Part shown: one piece after another, positions 7,253 to 17,164 of the stretch
Layout: every line of letters starts with the position of its first letter
How positions within the stretch are numbered: the first letter of the stretch is position 1
NCBI RefSeq assembly: GCF_014636495.1
Contig: NZ_BMEM01000001.1
Span: forward strand, 1,256,471-1,320,470
Source of the DNA: Ornithinimicrobium tianjinense
GTDB taxonomy: Bacteria > Actinomycetota > Actinomycetes > Actinomycetales > Dermatophilaceae
Direction of reading: 5' to 3'
Length of the DNA stretch: 64,000 nucleotides
Made by a program: the position numbers and the translations under genes
Notes under the pieces: model-generated
Databases searched by the model: none
The model's input: only the letters and a program-made list of their open reading frames with translations
Told to the model about the DNA's origin: nothing

Positions 7253-9721
7253 TCAGGACGAGACCGCGGCCAGGGGCGCGCCGACCGGGACCCCGGACCC
7301 GTCGCGCTTGTCGTTGGTCTCCGGAAGGTCGACGGCGACGCCGTTCCCCGAGGCGGCCAGCGGCGGGGCGGCCCCGGCCCAGCCCAGCGTGAGGACGTCC
7401 TCGCCGCGCAGGAAGCGGTGACAGCGGACTCCTCCGGTCGCCCGACCCTTGGAGGGGTAGGCCCACATGTCGGTCACCTTGACCGAGCCGCCCTCCGTGC
7501 CGGGGAGCGCGTCGGCGGACCCGGCCACCGTGACGACGACGTTCTCGGCGCCCGGGTCGAGCACGTTGAAGCCCACCACCTGGGCGCCCGTGGCCAGCTT
7601 GATGCCCGCCATCCCACCGCCGGACCGTCCCTGCGGGCGGACCAAGGAGGCTGAGTAGTGCAGCAGCTGGGCATCGGTGGTGATGAAGACCATCGACTCC
7701 TCCCCGGTCGCCAGCTCGGCCGCGCCCACGACGCGGTCGCCGTCCTTGAGGGTGATCACCTCGAAGGACTCGCGGTTGCCGGGGTAGTCGGGGTTGACCC
7801 GCTTGACCACGCCCTGGCGGGTGCCGAGCGCCAGCCCGGGCCCCTCACCCGTGAGGCTGCACAGAGCCAGCACCTGCTCGTCGGGAGGCAGGTCGACGAA
7901 CGCCGACAGCGGCGCGCCGCCGGACAGCGCGGGGGCCCCCGCCGTCGGCGGCAGGCTCGGCAGCTCGACCACCGACAGCTTGAGGACGCGGCCGGCGCTG
8001 GTCACCAGGCCGACCTGACCGCGGGCGGTCGCCCGGACCCGCGAGGTGATCACGTCGTGCTTGGCGCGCCGGCCGCCCCGCCCGGGCTCCTCCTCGCCCA
8101 TGGTGCGGGCCAGCAGTCCGGTCGAGGAGAGCAGCACCCAGCACGGGTCGTCCGCCACCTCCAGCGGCGCGGCGCCCTTCGCGGTGGCGGTGCCCGCGGC
8201 GCTCGTCGCCCCGGCGGCGCCGCTGGACTCCAGCAGCACGGTGCGCCGCGGCGTGCCGTGCTCCTTGGCGACCTCGGCCAGCTCGTCGGAGACCAGACGC
8301 AGGAGCAGCTGGGGGTCGTCGAGCAGCGCCTGAAGCCGCTCGATCTCCCGCTCCAGCTCGTCGCGCTCGGCCTCCAGCTCGATGCGCGAGAACTTGGTCA
8401 GCCTGCGCAGCGGGATCTCCAGGATGTCGTTGGCCTGGATCTCGGTGAGGTCGAAGACCTGCATGAGGCGCGAGCGCGCCATCGCCACGTCGTCGGAGGA
8501 GCGGATCAGCTGGATGACCTCGTCGATGTCGAGGATCGCCGTGAGGCGGCCCTCCACGATGTGCAGCCGCTCCTTCTTCCTGCCCAGCCGGTGCGTGGTG
8601 CGGCGTCGCACCACGTCGGTGCGGAAGTCGACGTAGACCTGCAGCAGCTCCTTGAGGCCGAGCGTCCGCGGCTGCCCGTCGACGAGTGCCACGTTGTTGA
8701 TCGCGAACGACTCCTCCAGCGGCGTCAGCTTGTAGAGCTGCTCCAGCACGGCCTCGGGGTTGAAGCCGGTCTTGACCTCGATGACGAGGTGCAGGCCCTT
8801 GGTGCGGTCGGTCAGGTCGAGGATGTCGGAGATGCCCTGCAGCTTCTTGGCCTGGACCAGCTGCTTGACCTTCTCGCGCACCTTCTCCGGGCCGACGAGG
8901 TAGGGCAGGTCGGTGAAGACGATGCCCTTCCTGCGCGGGGTGATGTTCTCGATGCGGGCGGTCGCGCGGGTGCGGAAGGAGCCACGCCCGGTCTCGTAGG
9001 CCTCACGGATGCCGTCCAGGCCGACGATGCGGCCGCCGAGGGGCAGGTCGGGCCCCGGCACGAAGCGCATGAGCGCCTCGAGGTCGGCCTCGGGGTGCGC
9101 GATGAGGTGGCGGGCCGCGCCGATGACCTCGACGAGGTTGTGCGGGGCCATGTTGGTCGCCATGCCGACGGCGATCCCGGAGGCGCCGTTGACGAGCAGG
9201 TTCGGGAAGGCCGCGGGCAGCACGCCGGGCTGCAGGAGCTGCTCGTCGTAGTTGGGGACGAAGTCGACGGTGTCCTCGTCGAGGCTGGTGGTCATGAGCA
9301 GGGCGGCGGAGGCCATCCGCGCCTCGGTGTAGCGGCTGGCCGCGGGACCGTCGTCGAGCGAGCCGAAGTTGCCGTGCCCGTCGACCAGGGGCAGGCGCAT
9401 GGTGAACGGCTGCGCCATACGCACCATCGCGTCGTAGATCGCGGTGTCGCCGTGCGGGTGGTACTTACCCATCACCTCACCGACGACGCGGGAGCACTTG
9501 ACGTGGGCCCGGTCGGGTCGCAGGCCCAGCTCGTTCATCGAGTAGAGGATGCGCCGCTGCACCGGCTTGAGCCCGTCGCGCGCGTCCGGCAGTGCGCGCG
9601 AGTAGATGACCGAGTAGGCGTACTCCAGGAAGGCGCCCTCCATCTCCTCCTGGACGTCGACCTCGACGATCTTCTCCTCGACGTCGAAGAGGTCCTCGCT
9701 CTGCGGGCGCTTGCGGGCCAT
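7253..9721 (-). CDS. parC: DNA topoisomerase IV/gyrase subunit A
   Basis: 822 residues from ATG 9721, preceded by AAGGAG at a good distance. The type IIA topoisomerase A-subunit layout is clear: [38 protein letters not shown] and the active-site Tyr at about residue 131 in [12 protein letters not shown], which forms the covalent link to DNA. A coiled region around [19 protein letters not shown] is followed by a C-terminal beta-pinwheel with only divergent boxes (for example [12 protein letters not shown]) rather than the QRRGGKG GyrA box, so a topo IV ParC-type decatenase is favoured over gyrase. No B subunit is adjacent. Divergent from padR, with 146 bases between the two starts. Confidence 0.88.
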   Translation of the reverse strand: MARKRPQSEDLFDVEEKIVEVDVQEEMEGAFLEYAYSVIYSRALPDARDGLKPVQRRILYSMNELGLRPDRAHVKCSRVVGEVMGKYHPHGDTAIYDAMVRMAQPFTMRLPLVDGHGNFGSLDDGPAASRYTEARMASAALLMTTSLDEDTVDFVPNYDEQLLQPGVLPAAFPNLLVNGASGIAVGMATNMAPHNLVEVIGAARHLIAHPEADLEALMRFVPGPDLPLGGRIVGLDGIREAYETGRGSFRTRATARIENITPRRKGIVFTDLPYLVGPEKVREKVKQLVQAKKLQGISDILDLTDRTKGLHLVIEVKTGFNPEAVLEQLYKLTPLEESFAINNVALVDGQPRTLGLKELLQVYVDFRTDVVRRRTTHRLGRKKERLHIVEGRLTAILDIDEVIQLIRSSDDVAMARSRLMQVFDLTEIQANDILEIPLRRLTKFSRIELEAERDELEREIERLQALLDDPQLLLRLVSDELAEVAKEHGTPRRTVLLESSGAAGATSAAGTATAKGAAPLEVADDPCWVLLSSTGLLARTMGEEEPGRGGRRAKHDVITSRVRATARGQVGLVTSAGRVLKLSVVELPSLPPTAGAPALSGGAPLSAFVDLPPDEQVLALCSLTGEGPGLALGTRQGVVKRVNPDYPGNRESFEVITLKDGDRVVGAAELATGEESMVFITTDAQLLHYSASLVRPQGRSGGGMAGIKLATGAQVVGFNVLDPGAENVVVTVAGSADALPGTEGGSVKVTDMWAYPSKGRATGGVRCHRFLRGEDVLTLGWAGAAPPLAASGNGVAVDLPETNDKRDGSGVPVGAPLAAVSS

Positions 9722-9837
9722 GGGTCGGTGCGGCTCCTTCGTGTTCCGGGGACGGTCCAGGGTATGCCGTGCCGGTCCGCCTTCCGCGCAGGCGCCGCCG
9801 TGCGACCCGCGCGAGCACAGCGGCGGATGCTTGCGCG

Positions 9838-9862
9838 ACAAGGTAGTCGTCAGGTACCTTGT
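9838..9862 (+). promoter_or_regulatory. Inverted-repeat operator of the PadR regulator
   Basis: ACAAGGTA (9838-9845) and TACCTTGT (9855-9862) form perfect 8-base arms around a 9-base spacer. The right arm ends five bases before the padR ATG. PadR proteins bind such dyads as dimers, so autoregulation is the natural reading; the site could also affect parC on the other strand. Confidence 0.7.
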
Positions 9863-9867
9863 GATGC

Positions 9868-10206
9868 ATGACATCACCATCAGCGGTCACCCAGCTCCGC
9901 AGGGGGGTGCTGGAACACTGCGTCCTCGCGCTGCTGCAGGACGACGAGCGCTACGGCTACGACCTCGTGACCGAGCTCTCCGAGGCCGGGCTGCTGGCGA
10001 GCGAGGGGACGATCTACCCCCTCCTGAGCCGGCTGCGCAAGGAGGAGCTCGTCCGCACCTCCTGGCAGGAGTCGCCCAGCGGGCCCCCTCGTCGCTACTA
10101 CTCGCTCACCGACCGGGGCCGCTCGGCCCTGGCCGACTTCACCACCTCATGGACGGACTTCAGGACCTCCGTCGACCACATCCTGCTCGGAAGGGGCACC
10201 CGATGA
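9868..10206 (+). CDS. PadR-family transcriptional regulator
   Basis: 112 residues. The winged-helix core is typical: [40 protein letters not shown] and [16 protein letters not shown], with the conserved YGY and TIYPLL motifs. The short C-terminal helix is the dimerisation element of the subfamily with the smallest effector domain. It starts five bases after a perfect inverted repeat and has no Shine-Dalgarno, suggesting a leaderless or near-leaderless message repressed by its own product. The stop overlaps the start of the downstream HAAS-type membrane protein by ATGA, a pairing often seen in Firmicutes and Actinobacteria, where PadR controls a membrane partner. Confidence 0.9.
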   Translation: MTSPSAVTQLRRGVLEHCVLALLQDDERYGYDLVTELSEAGLLASEGTIYPLLSRLRKEELVRTSWQESPSGPPRRYYSLTDRGRSALADFTTSWTDFRTSVDHILLGRGTR

Positions 10207-10871
10207 TGACCGCACTCGACCACCCGCTCGTCCAGGACTACCTGCGCCGGCTCCACGAGGAGGCCGTGCGTCTCCCCGTGGACGAGGGCCGGGAGCTGGA
10301 GGCGCAGATCCGTGAGCACCTGGCCGACGCGCTGGGGGAGAACCCCTCGGAGAGCGCGGTCCGCGAGGCGCTCGAGCGTCTCGGTGCACCCGCCGCCCTC
10401 GTCGACGAGGCCGGCGGCGTCCCGGGGCCCGACGCGGCGGCGGGGGGCGTCCCCGTGCACGACAGCGCGTGGCGGGAGGTCGGCGCCCTCGTGCTGCTCG
10501 TCGGCTCGGCGCTGTTCTTCTGGCTGTGGCCGCTGGCCGTGCCGATGTGGCTGGCCGGCCTCGTGCTGCTCGTCCTCTCCAGGCGGTGGAGCGTGGCGGA
10601 CAAGCTCCTCGGTGCGCTGGTCCTGGGCGTGGGCTGGCTGGCGCCGGTCCTCGCGGGTCTCATGACCTTCGCGGTGGACGCGCAGACCTGCTCCACGGGC
10701 ACCGACGGCCAGGTCAGCTGCACCGGGGGAGGCGACGGCGGCCTCAGCGCCACCAACGTCGTCGCCATCGTCCTGACGGTGGCCTTCGCGGTGCTCTACG
10801 TGTGGACCCTCGTCCGGCTGGCCCGTCGGGCCGCCCGCGGGGCCGCCGAGGCCGTCGCGCCCGCTGCCTGA
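10203..10871 (+). CDS. HAAS/DUF1700-type membrane protein, PadR partner
   Basis: 222 residues from the first of two adjacent ATGs (10203), which overlaps the padR stop by four bases. Residues 1 to about 65 (DHPLVQDYLRRLHEEAVRLP, then REHLADALGENPS) form the all-alpha HAAS domain often fused or linked to PadR-controlled membrane proteins. Four hydrophobic segments follow, around residues 90-105, 110-125, 135-155 and 180-200, with a Cys pair (QTCSTGTDGQVSCTGGG) on the probable outer side between segments 3 and 4. Probably a signalling or envelope protein made only when PadR is released. Function unknown. Confidence 0.7.
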   Translation: MMTALDHPLVQDYLRRLHEEAVRLPVDEGRELEAQIREHLADALGENPSESAVREALERLGAPAALVDEAGGVPGPDAAAGGVPVHDSAWREVGALVLLVGSALFFWLWPLAVPMWLAGLVLLVLSRRWSVADKLLGALVLGVGWLAPVLAGLMTFAVDAQTCSTGTDGQVSCTGGGDGGLSATNVVAIVLTVAFAVLYVWTLVRLARRAARGAAEAVAPAA

Positions 10872-10876
10872 GGCAG

Positions 10877-12601
10877 TCAGCCGTCGCGCAGGTCGGACAC
10901 CGTGGTCATCGTGTAGCCGTTGTCACGGAGCACCCGCACGATCGTCGGCAGGGCCTCACCCGTTCGGTACCCACCCAGGTGCGCGAGCACGATGGCACCG
11001 GTGGGGGGCAACGGGCTGGTCGTCCGGGCGACGATCTGCGAGGCGGTGGTGTCCGGGTCCCAGTCGATCGTGTCGCGGGCCCACATCACCGTGACCGGGT
11101 ACCCCACCGCAGCCGCCTGGTCGCGCACCCAGGCGTTGTGCGAGCCGTAGGGCGGGCGCCACAGCGGGCGGGTCTCGACGCCGGAGAGCCGCTCGAGCAC
11201 CGGCTCCGCCAGGCTGAGCTCGCTCCGCACGAAGGTCTGGGTCATCGGGACCTGGCACGGTGCCCCGCTCGGCGAGCCGCCACCGCCGTTGACCAGGTCG
11301 CAGTGGTGGACGGTGTGGTTGCCCACCTCGAAGAGCTCGGGGTGCTCGGCGATCCGCGCCATGACCCGGCGCCCCTCCGCGGTGTCCGCCATGATGCTCG
11401 TCGGGAAGAACGTCGTGCACACCTGGTGGTCGACGAGGAAGTCGACGATGGCGGTGGCTCCGTCGAGCCGCCCGCCCATGTCCAGGGTGAAGGCCATCTT
11501 GCGCCCGCTGACACCGCCGACCGTGGAGAGCACCTCCTGAGGTCCGCCGAGCAGGGTCGGACCGGCCCAGCAGACCCCGCGCTCGCGCTGGACAGCCCTC
11601 GCGACGTCGACCGGCAGCGCCGAGGTCCCGCCCAGGAGGTATGCCGTGGTGGGGGTGAGGCGGTCGAGCTCGCCCGAGCCGACGAGGCCCGTGGCGCTGG
11701 CCAGCAGCACCGGCCCGCGCGTCGTCCGGGTGGCCGGGACGCCCGCCAGCGCGTCGGGGAAGGACCGCCCGGTGGTGATGGTCACGCCTGGCCGGTCCGG
11801 CCCGAAGACCCGCTGGGAGACCGAGAGCGCGGTCCGGTAACGGTCGGTGCCGGAGAGACGCTCGGTGGTCGCGATCGTGCGCAGCTGGGCCGCGGCGGCG
11901 TCCGACACGGCCGAGGTCCCCCCGACGAGCATGATGCGCGAGGGGTCGAGCCGCTCCAGCTCGGTCAGCACCGCTGCAGGGACGTGCGTGGTGTCCGAGA
12001 GCAGCACGGGGCCGCCCTGGACCACGGCGGCGGCCCCGGCCGAGAGGGCGTCGGGCCAGTTGCGGCCGGTCGCGACGTAGACCACGTCCGCACCGCTGGG
12101 GAAGGCGGCCCGGCTTACCGAGACCGCCGTGCCGAACCGGTCCTCCCCGGCCAGGCGGGTCACCGAGCCGCTGGTGTAGTCGCGCAGCGTCGCGAGGACC
12201 GTCCCGTCCACGACCGCGGTCCCGCCGACCACCACGATGCGTCCCGGACGCAGCCGGGTCAGCGCCGACCTCGTGACGGCCGGGAGGCTGTCCGACTTGG
12301 TGAAGAGCACCGGGCCCGACTGGAGCGCCGCTGCGGGACCGGCGCCGAGGGCGTCGGCGAAGGAGGTGCCGTTGGCGACATACACGACGGGCACCCCGGG
12401 AGCGAAGAACTGCGAGGCCACGTCCGTCGCGGTGCCGTATCGGTCGGCGCCCGAGAGCCGGTGCACCGAGAAGTCCAGGTCTCCGTCCTGCAGGATCGGC
12501 GCCTGCGGGAGGGGCCCGGTGCCGGCCGCCCCGCCCGCGCCCGGCACCAGGGCCAGGGCGAGCGCGCACACCAGCGTGGACAGCAACGGTCGGATCCTCA
12601 T
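10877..12601 (-). CDS. Secreted CWB2-repeat polysaccharide deacetylase-like protein
   Basis: 574 residues, ATG 12601 with GAGGAG upstream. Signal peptide: MRIRPLLSTLVCALALALVP, cleaved near GAGGAAG. Three cell-wall-binding type 2 repeats follow (each like RLSGADRYGTA followed by VVYVANGTSFADALGAGPAA and a VVGGTAVV strand), which hold proteins non-covalently to the envelope. The last 200 residues are a NodB-like deacetylase domain: FTLDMGG in place of the usual TFDDG, the metal-binding GNHTVHHCDL, LWRPPYGSHN, and a final IVLAHLGGY. The first Asp of the usual pair is kept and the second replaced by Met-Gly, so activity on glycan or peptidoglycan is probable but not certain. Convergent with the HAAS gene, with five bases between their stops. 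Confidence 0.82.
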   Translation of the reverse strand: MRIRPLLSTLVCALALALVPGAGGAAGTGPLPQAPILQDGDLDFSVHRLSGADRYGTATDVASQFFAPGVPVVYVANGTSFADALGAGPAAALQSGPVLFTKSDSLPAVTRSALTRLRPGRIVVVGGTAVVDGTVLATLRDYTSGSVTRLAGEDRFGTAVSVSRAAFPSGADVVYVATGRNWPDALSAGAAAVVQGGPVLLSDTTHVPAAVLTELERLDPSRIMLVGGTSAVSDAAAAQLRTIATTERLSGTDRYRTALSVSQRVFGPDRPGVTITTGRSFPDALAGVPATRTTRGPVLLASATGLVGSGELDRLTPTTAYLLGGTSALPVDVARAVQRERGVCWAGPTLLGGPQEVLSTVGGVSGRKMAFTLDMGGRLDGATAIVDFLVDHQVCTTFFPTSIMADTAEGRRVMARIAEHPELFEVGNHTVHHCDLVNGGGGSPSGAPCQVPMTQTFVRSELSLAEPVLERLSGVETRPLWRPPYGSHNAWVRDQAAAVGYPVTVMWARDTIDWDPDTTASQIVARTTSPLPPTGAIVLAHLGGYRTGEALPTIVRVLRDNGYTMTTVSDLRDG

Positions 12602-12707
12602 GGCGGCTCCTCGCTCGCGCGGGCGCTCACGGCGAGCACCCCTCGTCCTCACGTCGCACCGGAGCGGTAGAAGGTTCAGTCCGGGCGGGCCTCGGTAGGG
12701 TCGGCCT

Positions 12708-13256
12708 GTGACCAGGTATGCGGCGCTCCTGCGGGGCATCTACCCCAGCAACCCGAACATGGCCAACGACAAGCTGCGCTGGGTCCTGGAAGGCCTGGGG
12801 CTGGACCGCGTGAGCTCGGTGCTGGCCAGCGGCAACCTGCTGTTCGAGACGCCGGAGCGTGACGTGCCCGACCTCGAGGACGAGATCCAGCAGGCGCTCG
12901 TGGAGCAGCTGGGCATCCGCGGCGGCACCGTCGTCCGCACCCTCGGGGAGCTGCGCGGCCTGCTCGACAGCGACCCGTTCCCCGGCCTGACCCACGGCCG
13001 CGGCACCTACCTGACCGTGACCTTCCTCAAGGACGGGGCACGGACGCCGCCCGAGCTCCCGGAGGCCACCGACCCCCTGGTGCGGGTCGTCGGCTTCGAC
13101 CCGGGGGCCCGGGCCTTCCTCGCGGTGATCGACAACAGCGACCCGGGGCGCACGCCCGACTTCATGGCGTGGCTGGACCGCACCTACGGCGCGGACATCA
13201 CCACGCGGACCTGGCTCACCGTCCAGCGGATCGTGGCCAAGCTCGAGGCGCCCTGA
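12708..13256 (+). CDS. DUF1697 family protein
   Basis: 182 residues beginning at GTG 12708 (MTRYAALLRGIYPSNPNMAN). YAALLRGIN-like opening, LGLDRVSSVLASGNLLFET and a C-terminal RTWLTVQRIVAKL match DUF1697, a widespread actinobacterial family of unknown function. A TAGGGT hexamer ends six bases before the GTG and there is no Shine-Dalgarno, so the transcript is probably leaderless. Its stop overlaps the next start by one base (TGATG). Function unknown. Confidence 0.8.
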   Translation: MTRYAALLRGIYPSNPNMANDKLRWVLEGLGLDRVSSVLASGNLLFETPERDVPDLEDEIQQALVEQLGIRGGTVVRTLGELRGLLDSDPFPGLTHGRGTYLTVTFLKDGARTPPELPEATDPLVRVVGFDPGARAFLAVIDNSDPGRTPDFMAWLDRTYGADITTRTWLTVQRIVAKLEAP

Positions 13257-14206
13257 TGGAGGTCCTCGACGCGGAGCAGGTGCGTGGCCTGCTCGACCCG
13301 GCGGCGCTGGTCGACGCGCTGCGGGAGGCCTTCGCCGCGGACGCCGTCCGCGTCCCCGACCGCACCCACGTCACGCTCGACCCGGCCGCGCACGCCACGC
13401 TCCTGCTCAAGCCGGCCTGGCAGCCGGGTGGCTGGCTCGGCGTCAAGGTGCTGACCCATCACCCGGGGAACGGCGACGCCGGCCTGCCCGCCATCCACGC
13501 CACCTACCTGCTGTCCAGGGCCGACACGGGGGAGCCGGTCGCGGTCCTCGACGGCACCGAGCTGACCCGGTGGCGCACCGCAGCGGCCAGCGCCCTGGCC
13601 GCTGACGTCCTGGCGCCCCCGACGGTGGACGTCCACCTGCTCGTCGGCGCGGGCAACGTCGCCGCGGCCATGCCGGCCTGCTACCGCACGGTGAGGGACG
13701 TCGGGCTCACGCTGGTCTGGGCGCGGAGCTCGGCGAAGGCTGCCGCTCTGGTGTCCAGGCTCCGCGCCGAGGGGTTCGAGGCCGAGGCGGCCGACGACCT
13801 GCGCGCAGCGGTCCGCCGGGCCGACGTGGTGACCACCGCGACCTCGTCCACACGTCCCCTCGTGCTGGCGGAGGACGTGCGCCCGGGCACGCACGTGGAC
13901 CTCGTCGGGGCCTTCACGCCCGGCATGGTCGAGGCGGACGAGGCCCTCGTCACCTCGGCCAGCCTCTTCGTCGACGTGCCGGCCGCCCTGCACGAGCCCG
14001 GCGACCTGGTGGGCCCCCTGTCGCGAGGCACGCTGCGGCCCGGGGACGTGCTGGCCACCCTGACCGACCTCGCGGCCGGCCGGCACCCCGGACGCACCAC
14101 CGAGCGGGAGATCACCGTCTTCAAGTCGGTCGGCACCGCGCTGGAGGACCTCGTCGCCGCGGCGCTGGCGTGGGACCGGCACCGCAGCGCGGCGGCGGAG
14201 CGGTGA
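13256..14206 (+). CDS. Ornithine cyclodeaminase / mu-crystallin family enzyme
   Basis: 316 residues. Family features include the substrate/NAD region GWLGVKVLTHHPGNGDAGLP, then DGTELTRWRTAAASALAAD and the Rossmann stretch VHLLVGAGNVAAAMPACYR, followed by VDLVGAFTPGMVEAD and a C-terminal TVFKSVGTALEDLVAA. The family covers ornithine cyclodeaminase, alanine dehydrogenase and other imine or amino-acid reductases/cyclases using NAD(P). It is coupled by overlaps to DUF1697 upstream and to a GAF/PucR regulator downstream, and faces the liv amino-acid importer, which fits amino-acid catabolism. The exact substrate is not determinable. Confidence 0.85.
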   Translation: MEVLDAEQVRGLLDPAALVDALREAFAADAVRVPDRTHVTLDPAAHATLLLKPAWQPGGWLGVKVLTHHPGNGDAGLPAIHATYLLSRADTGEPVAVLDGTELTRWRTAAASALAADVLAPPTVDVHLLVGAGNVAAAMPACYRTVRDVGLTLVWARSSAKAAALVSRLRAEGFEAEAADDLRAAVRRADVVTTATSSTRPLVLAEDVRPGTHVDLVGAFTPGMVEADEALVTSASLFVDVPAALHEPGDLVGPLSRGTLRPGDVLATLTDLAAGRHPGRTTEREITVFKSVGTALEDLVAAALAWDRHRSAAAER

Positions 14207-16071
14207 ACGGGCCGGGGGAGCGCTACCTCGCGCTGCTCGCGTCCGACGCCGCGCCGAGCGACTACGAGCAGGTGCTCCAGGAGTCGGTCGACGCCGGCTT
14301 CGACCGGCCACGCGTCGAACGGCTGCACCGGCTCGCGCTGCAGGCGAGGGGTGTGCGGGAGGTCGGTCGCCGGCGTGAGTCCGAGCTGGCGGCGCTGTTC
14401 GAGACCGTCGCCGACCTGGCTGCCCTCAAGGACCTCGACGACGTGCTCGAGGCCATCGTGCGACGGGCGCGCGCGCTGCTGGCCTGCGACGTCTCCTACC
14501 TCTCGCTCAACGACGACGAGCGCGGCGAGACCTACATGCGGATCACGCAGGGCATCCACACGGAGGCCTTCCGCAACGTGCGGCTCGGCTTCGGCGAGGG
14601 CCTGGGCGGCCTCGTCGCCCAGACCGCCCGTCCCTACGCGACCGCTGACTACTTCCACGACGAGCGCTTCCAGCACACCCGCACCATCGACGGTGCCGTC
14701 GGCGCCGAGGAGCTCACGGCGATCCTCGGCGTGCCCCTCCTCCTCGGGCGCGCGGTGATCGGTGTCCTGTATGCCGCCAACCACGACCCGCGACCCTTCG
14801 GGCGGGAGGACGTGGACCTGCTCACGAGCTTCGCAGGCCACGCCGCCGTGGCCATCGACAACGCGCGGCGGACCCGGGAGAGCGCCGACGCCCTGGCGGA
14901 CCTGAGGAACACCGGCGAGCTGCTCCGGCGCGCCGCCGAGGGCTCCCAGCGCGCCGCCGACGCGCACGACCGCCTCGCGCAGGTGGTGCTCCAGGGTGGC
15001 GGTCTCGCCGACGTCGCCGGCGAGCTGCAGCAGGTGCTCGGGCTGGCCGTCCTCGTCGTGGACGCGCACGGGACCACGCTCGCGAGCAGCGACGCCGACT
15101 GGGAGCCGGGCCCCGACGAGACCGACGCCGCGGCCCGCGCGCTCGCGGACAACGCCACCCAGATCCAGGAGGAGCGTTCCGTCGCGCCGGTCTGGGCCGG
15201 CGGGGCCCCGCTGGCGGCCGTGCTCGTGCGAGGGCCCGTGGACGACGTCAACCGTCGCATCCTCGAGCGCGCCGCCACGACGGCCGCCCTCATCATGGCG
15301 GTCCAGCGCAACGTCGCCGAGGCCGACTCCCGCCGCCGTGGCGACCTGCTCACCGACCTGCTGCTCGACCGGGCCGGGGCCGGCGCGATCGCGGCTCGGG
15401 CCGGGGTGCTCGGTGTCGACCTGTCCCGCCCGTATGCCGTCGCGGTCGCCGCCCCGGTCGACCCGGTGATCGAGCAGTGGGCCAGGGACCACGCGGCCGG
15501 CGTCGGCGGCCTGTGTGCGGAGGTGGCCGACCGCCTGGTGCTCGTGCTGCCCGACCAGGACCCGCTCCGCGTCGGCGAGCAGCTCCTCGAGCGCGCCGCC
15601 CACCTGGCGACCTCGTCACGCCGCACGGTCGGGCGGGCCCGTCCGACCGTCGGCGTCGCCGGCCCGGTGCACGGGCCGGAGGGGGTGCGCTCAGGCTTCG
15701 ACGAGGCGGGCAGCTGCCTGGAGGCGCTGCTGGCCCTGGGCAGGCGCGGGGAGGTGACCGACGCCGCCTCCCTCGGCTTCGTCGGGCTGCTCCTGGGCGG
15801 TGGGGCCCCGACCGGCTTTGTCCGGCGTCACCTCGGTCCCGTCCTCGACTACGACGAGCGGCGACGGACCTCGCTGGTGCAGACGCTGCAGACCTGGCTG
15901 GCGGAGGACCGTCACCTGGGGCGGACGGCGCAGACGCTGCACGTCCACCCCAACACCGTCACGCAGCGGCTGGAGCGGGTCGGCCAGCTCCTCGGCGGGA
16001 CGTGGCAGGCTCCCGACCGGCTGCTGGAGCTGCAGCTGGCCCTGCGCCTGCAGGCCGCGCTCCGCTCCTAG
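14203..16071 (+). CDS. GAF-domain PucR/CdaR-type transcriptional regulator
   Basis: 622 residues, starting at the GTG that overlaps the upstream stop (GTGA, 14203-14206). After an N-terminal helical segment, residues about 55-220 form a GAF sensor domain (ETVADLAALKDLDDVLEAIV, then GLGGLVAQTARPYATADYF and ILGVPLLLGRAVIGVLYA). A second sensor-like region follows (DVAGELQQVLGLAVLVVDAH). The C terminus carries the PucR helix-turn-helix: TWLAEDRHLGRTAQTLHVHP followed by NTVTQRLERVGQLLG. Members switch on catabolic genes in response to a small ligand. The coupled OCD-like gene and the convergent liv operon are the obvious candidate targets. Confidence 0.88.
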   Translation: MNGPGERYLALLASDAAPSDYEQVLQESVDAGFDRPRVERLHRLALQARGVREVGRRRESELAALFETVADLAALKDLDDVLEAIVRRARALLACDVSYLSLNDDERGETYMRITQGIHTEAFRNVRLGFGEGLGGLVAQTARPYATADYFHDERFQHTRTIDGAVGAEELTAILGVPLLLGRAVIGVLYAANHDPRPFGREDVDLLTSFAGHAAVAIDNARRTRESADALADLRNTGELLRRAAEGSQRAADAHDRLAQVVLQGGGLADVAGELQQVLGLAVLVVDAHGTTLASSDADWEPGPDETDAAARALADNATQIQEERSVAPVWAGGAPLAAVLVRGPVDDVNRRILERAATTAALIMAVQRNVAEADSRRRGDLLTDLLLDRAGAGAIAARAGVLGVDLSRPYAVAVAAPVDPVIEQWARDHAAGVGGLCAEVADRLVLVLPDQDPLRVGEQLLERAAHLATSSRRTVGRARPTVGVAGPVHGPEGVRSGFDEAGSCLEALLALGRRGEVTDAASLGFVGLLLGGGAPTGFVRRHLGPVLDYDERRRTSLVQTLQTWLAEDRHLGRTAQTLHVHPNTVTQRLERVGQLLGGTWQAPDRLLELQLALRLQAALRS

Positions 16072-16105
16072 CCGCGCCGGGGACGCCGGCCTGAACGGCC
16101 GCCGG

Positions 16106-17164
16106 CTACAGGCCCTCCTCGCCGTCGGCCGCGCTCACCGCCTCAGCGGCAGGACGCTCTCCGCGCCGGCGGGCCAGCGCGTCCGAGACCGTCCCCCAGA
16201 TACCCCGGCGGAAGAGGAGCACCACGGCGATGAAGACGCTGCCGGTGATGATGCCGATGCCCTCGAAGCCCGAGGAGGCCAGCTGGTCCTCGAGGATGAC
16301 GATGACGATCGCGCCGACGATGCCGCCCCAGAGGGTGCCGATGCCGCCCAGGACGGTGAGCAGCACGACCTTGCCCGAGGTCTGCCAGGCGACCTCCTGC
16401 AGCGAGACGAAGCCGTGGCTGATGGCGAAGACGCCGCCGGCGAGCCCGGCCAGGCCGGCCGAGATCACGAACACCAGGATCCGGTAGCGCTCCACGTCAT
16501 ACCCGAGGGCGCGCGCCCTGGCGGGGTTGTCGCGGGTGGCCACCAGGACCCGCCCGAAGGGGGAGTGCACCACGCGCCAGGCGAACCACATGCCGAGCAG
16601 GATTAGGGGCAGGGCCGCGTAGTAGAAGAAGAACGCGTCGGTCTCCACGGCCTCGAGGCCGAAGAAGTGGACGGGCACGCCCTGGAGGCCGTTCTCGCCG
16701 CCGGTCAGCCCGCGCCACTGGTTGACGATGAAGTAGAGCATCTGCGCGAACGCGAGCGTGACCATCGCGAAGTAGATGCCGCTGCGCCGCACCGACAGGA
16801 CGCCGATCGGCCAGGCCAGCAGCATCGCGAAGCCGGCGCCGGCGAGGGCCGCGAGCGGGAAGGGCAGGCCCCAGTGGAGGGCGGTCAGGCCGGCCACGTA
16901 GGCCGAGCCGCCCCAGAAGGCGGCGTGCCCGAAGGAGAGGAGACCGGCATACCCGAGCAGCAGGTCCAGCGCCACGGCGAAGAGCGCCCAGGCGGCGATG
17001 TCCATGGCCACCGGGGGGTAGATCACCCACGGCAGGACGAGCGCGAGGACCAGACCGGCCGCCAGCAGCAGCCACCGTCCCCTCGTGCGTCCCAGGAGGG
17101 CCGGGCCACCCCCGGCGGGGGCGGGCGCGGTGCCCGGGCTGTCGGTCTCGGTCGTGGTGCTCAT
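16106..17164 (-). CDS. livM: Branched-chain amino-acid ABC transporter permease LivM
   Basis: 352 residues, ATG 17164, overlapping the livH stop by ATGA. About ten membrane segments start at WLLLAAGLVLALVLPWVIYP. The LivM family motif region LLLGYAGLLSFGHAAFWGGS is present, as is the cytoplasmic coupling loop ATRDNPARARALGYDVERYR that docks onto the LivG/LivF ATPases. Together with LivH it forms the transmembrane channel for imported amino acids (or related substrates such as urea or short amides, which use the same family). Last gene of the livGFKHM run. Confidence 0.9.
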   Translation of the reverse strand: MSTTTETDSPGTAPAPAGGGPALLGRTRGRWLLLAAGLVLALVLPWVIYPPVAMDIAAWALFAVALDLLLGYAGLLSFGHAAFWGGSAYVAGLTALHWGLPFPLAALAGAGFAMLLAWPIGVLSVRRSGIYFAMVTLAFAQMLYFIVNQWRGLTGGENGLQGVPVHFFGLEAVETDAFFFYYAALPLILLGMWFAWRVVHSPFGRVLVATRDNPARARALGYDVERYRILVFVISAGLAGLAGGVFAISHGFVSLQEVAWQTSGKVVLLTVLGGIGTLWGGIVGAIVIVILEDQLASSGFEGIGIITGSVFIAVVLLFRRGIWGTVSDALARRRGERPAAEAVSAADGEEGL

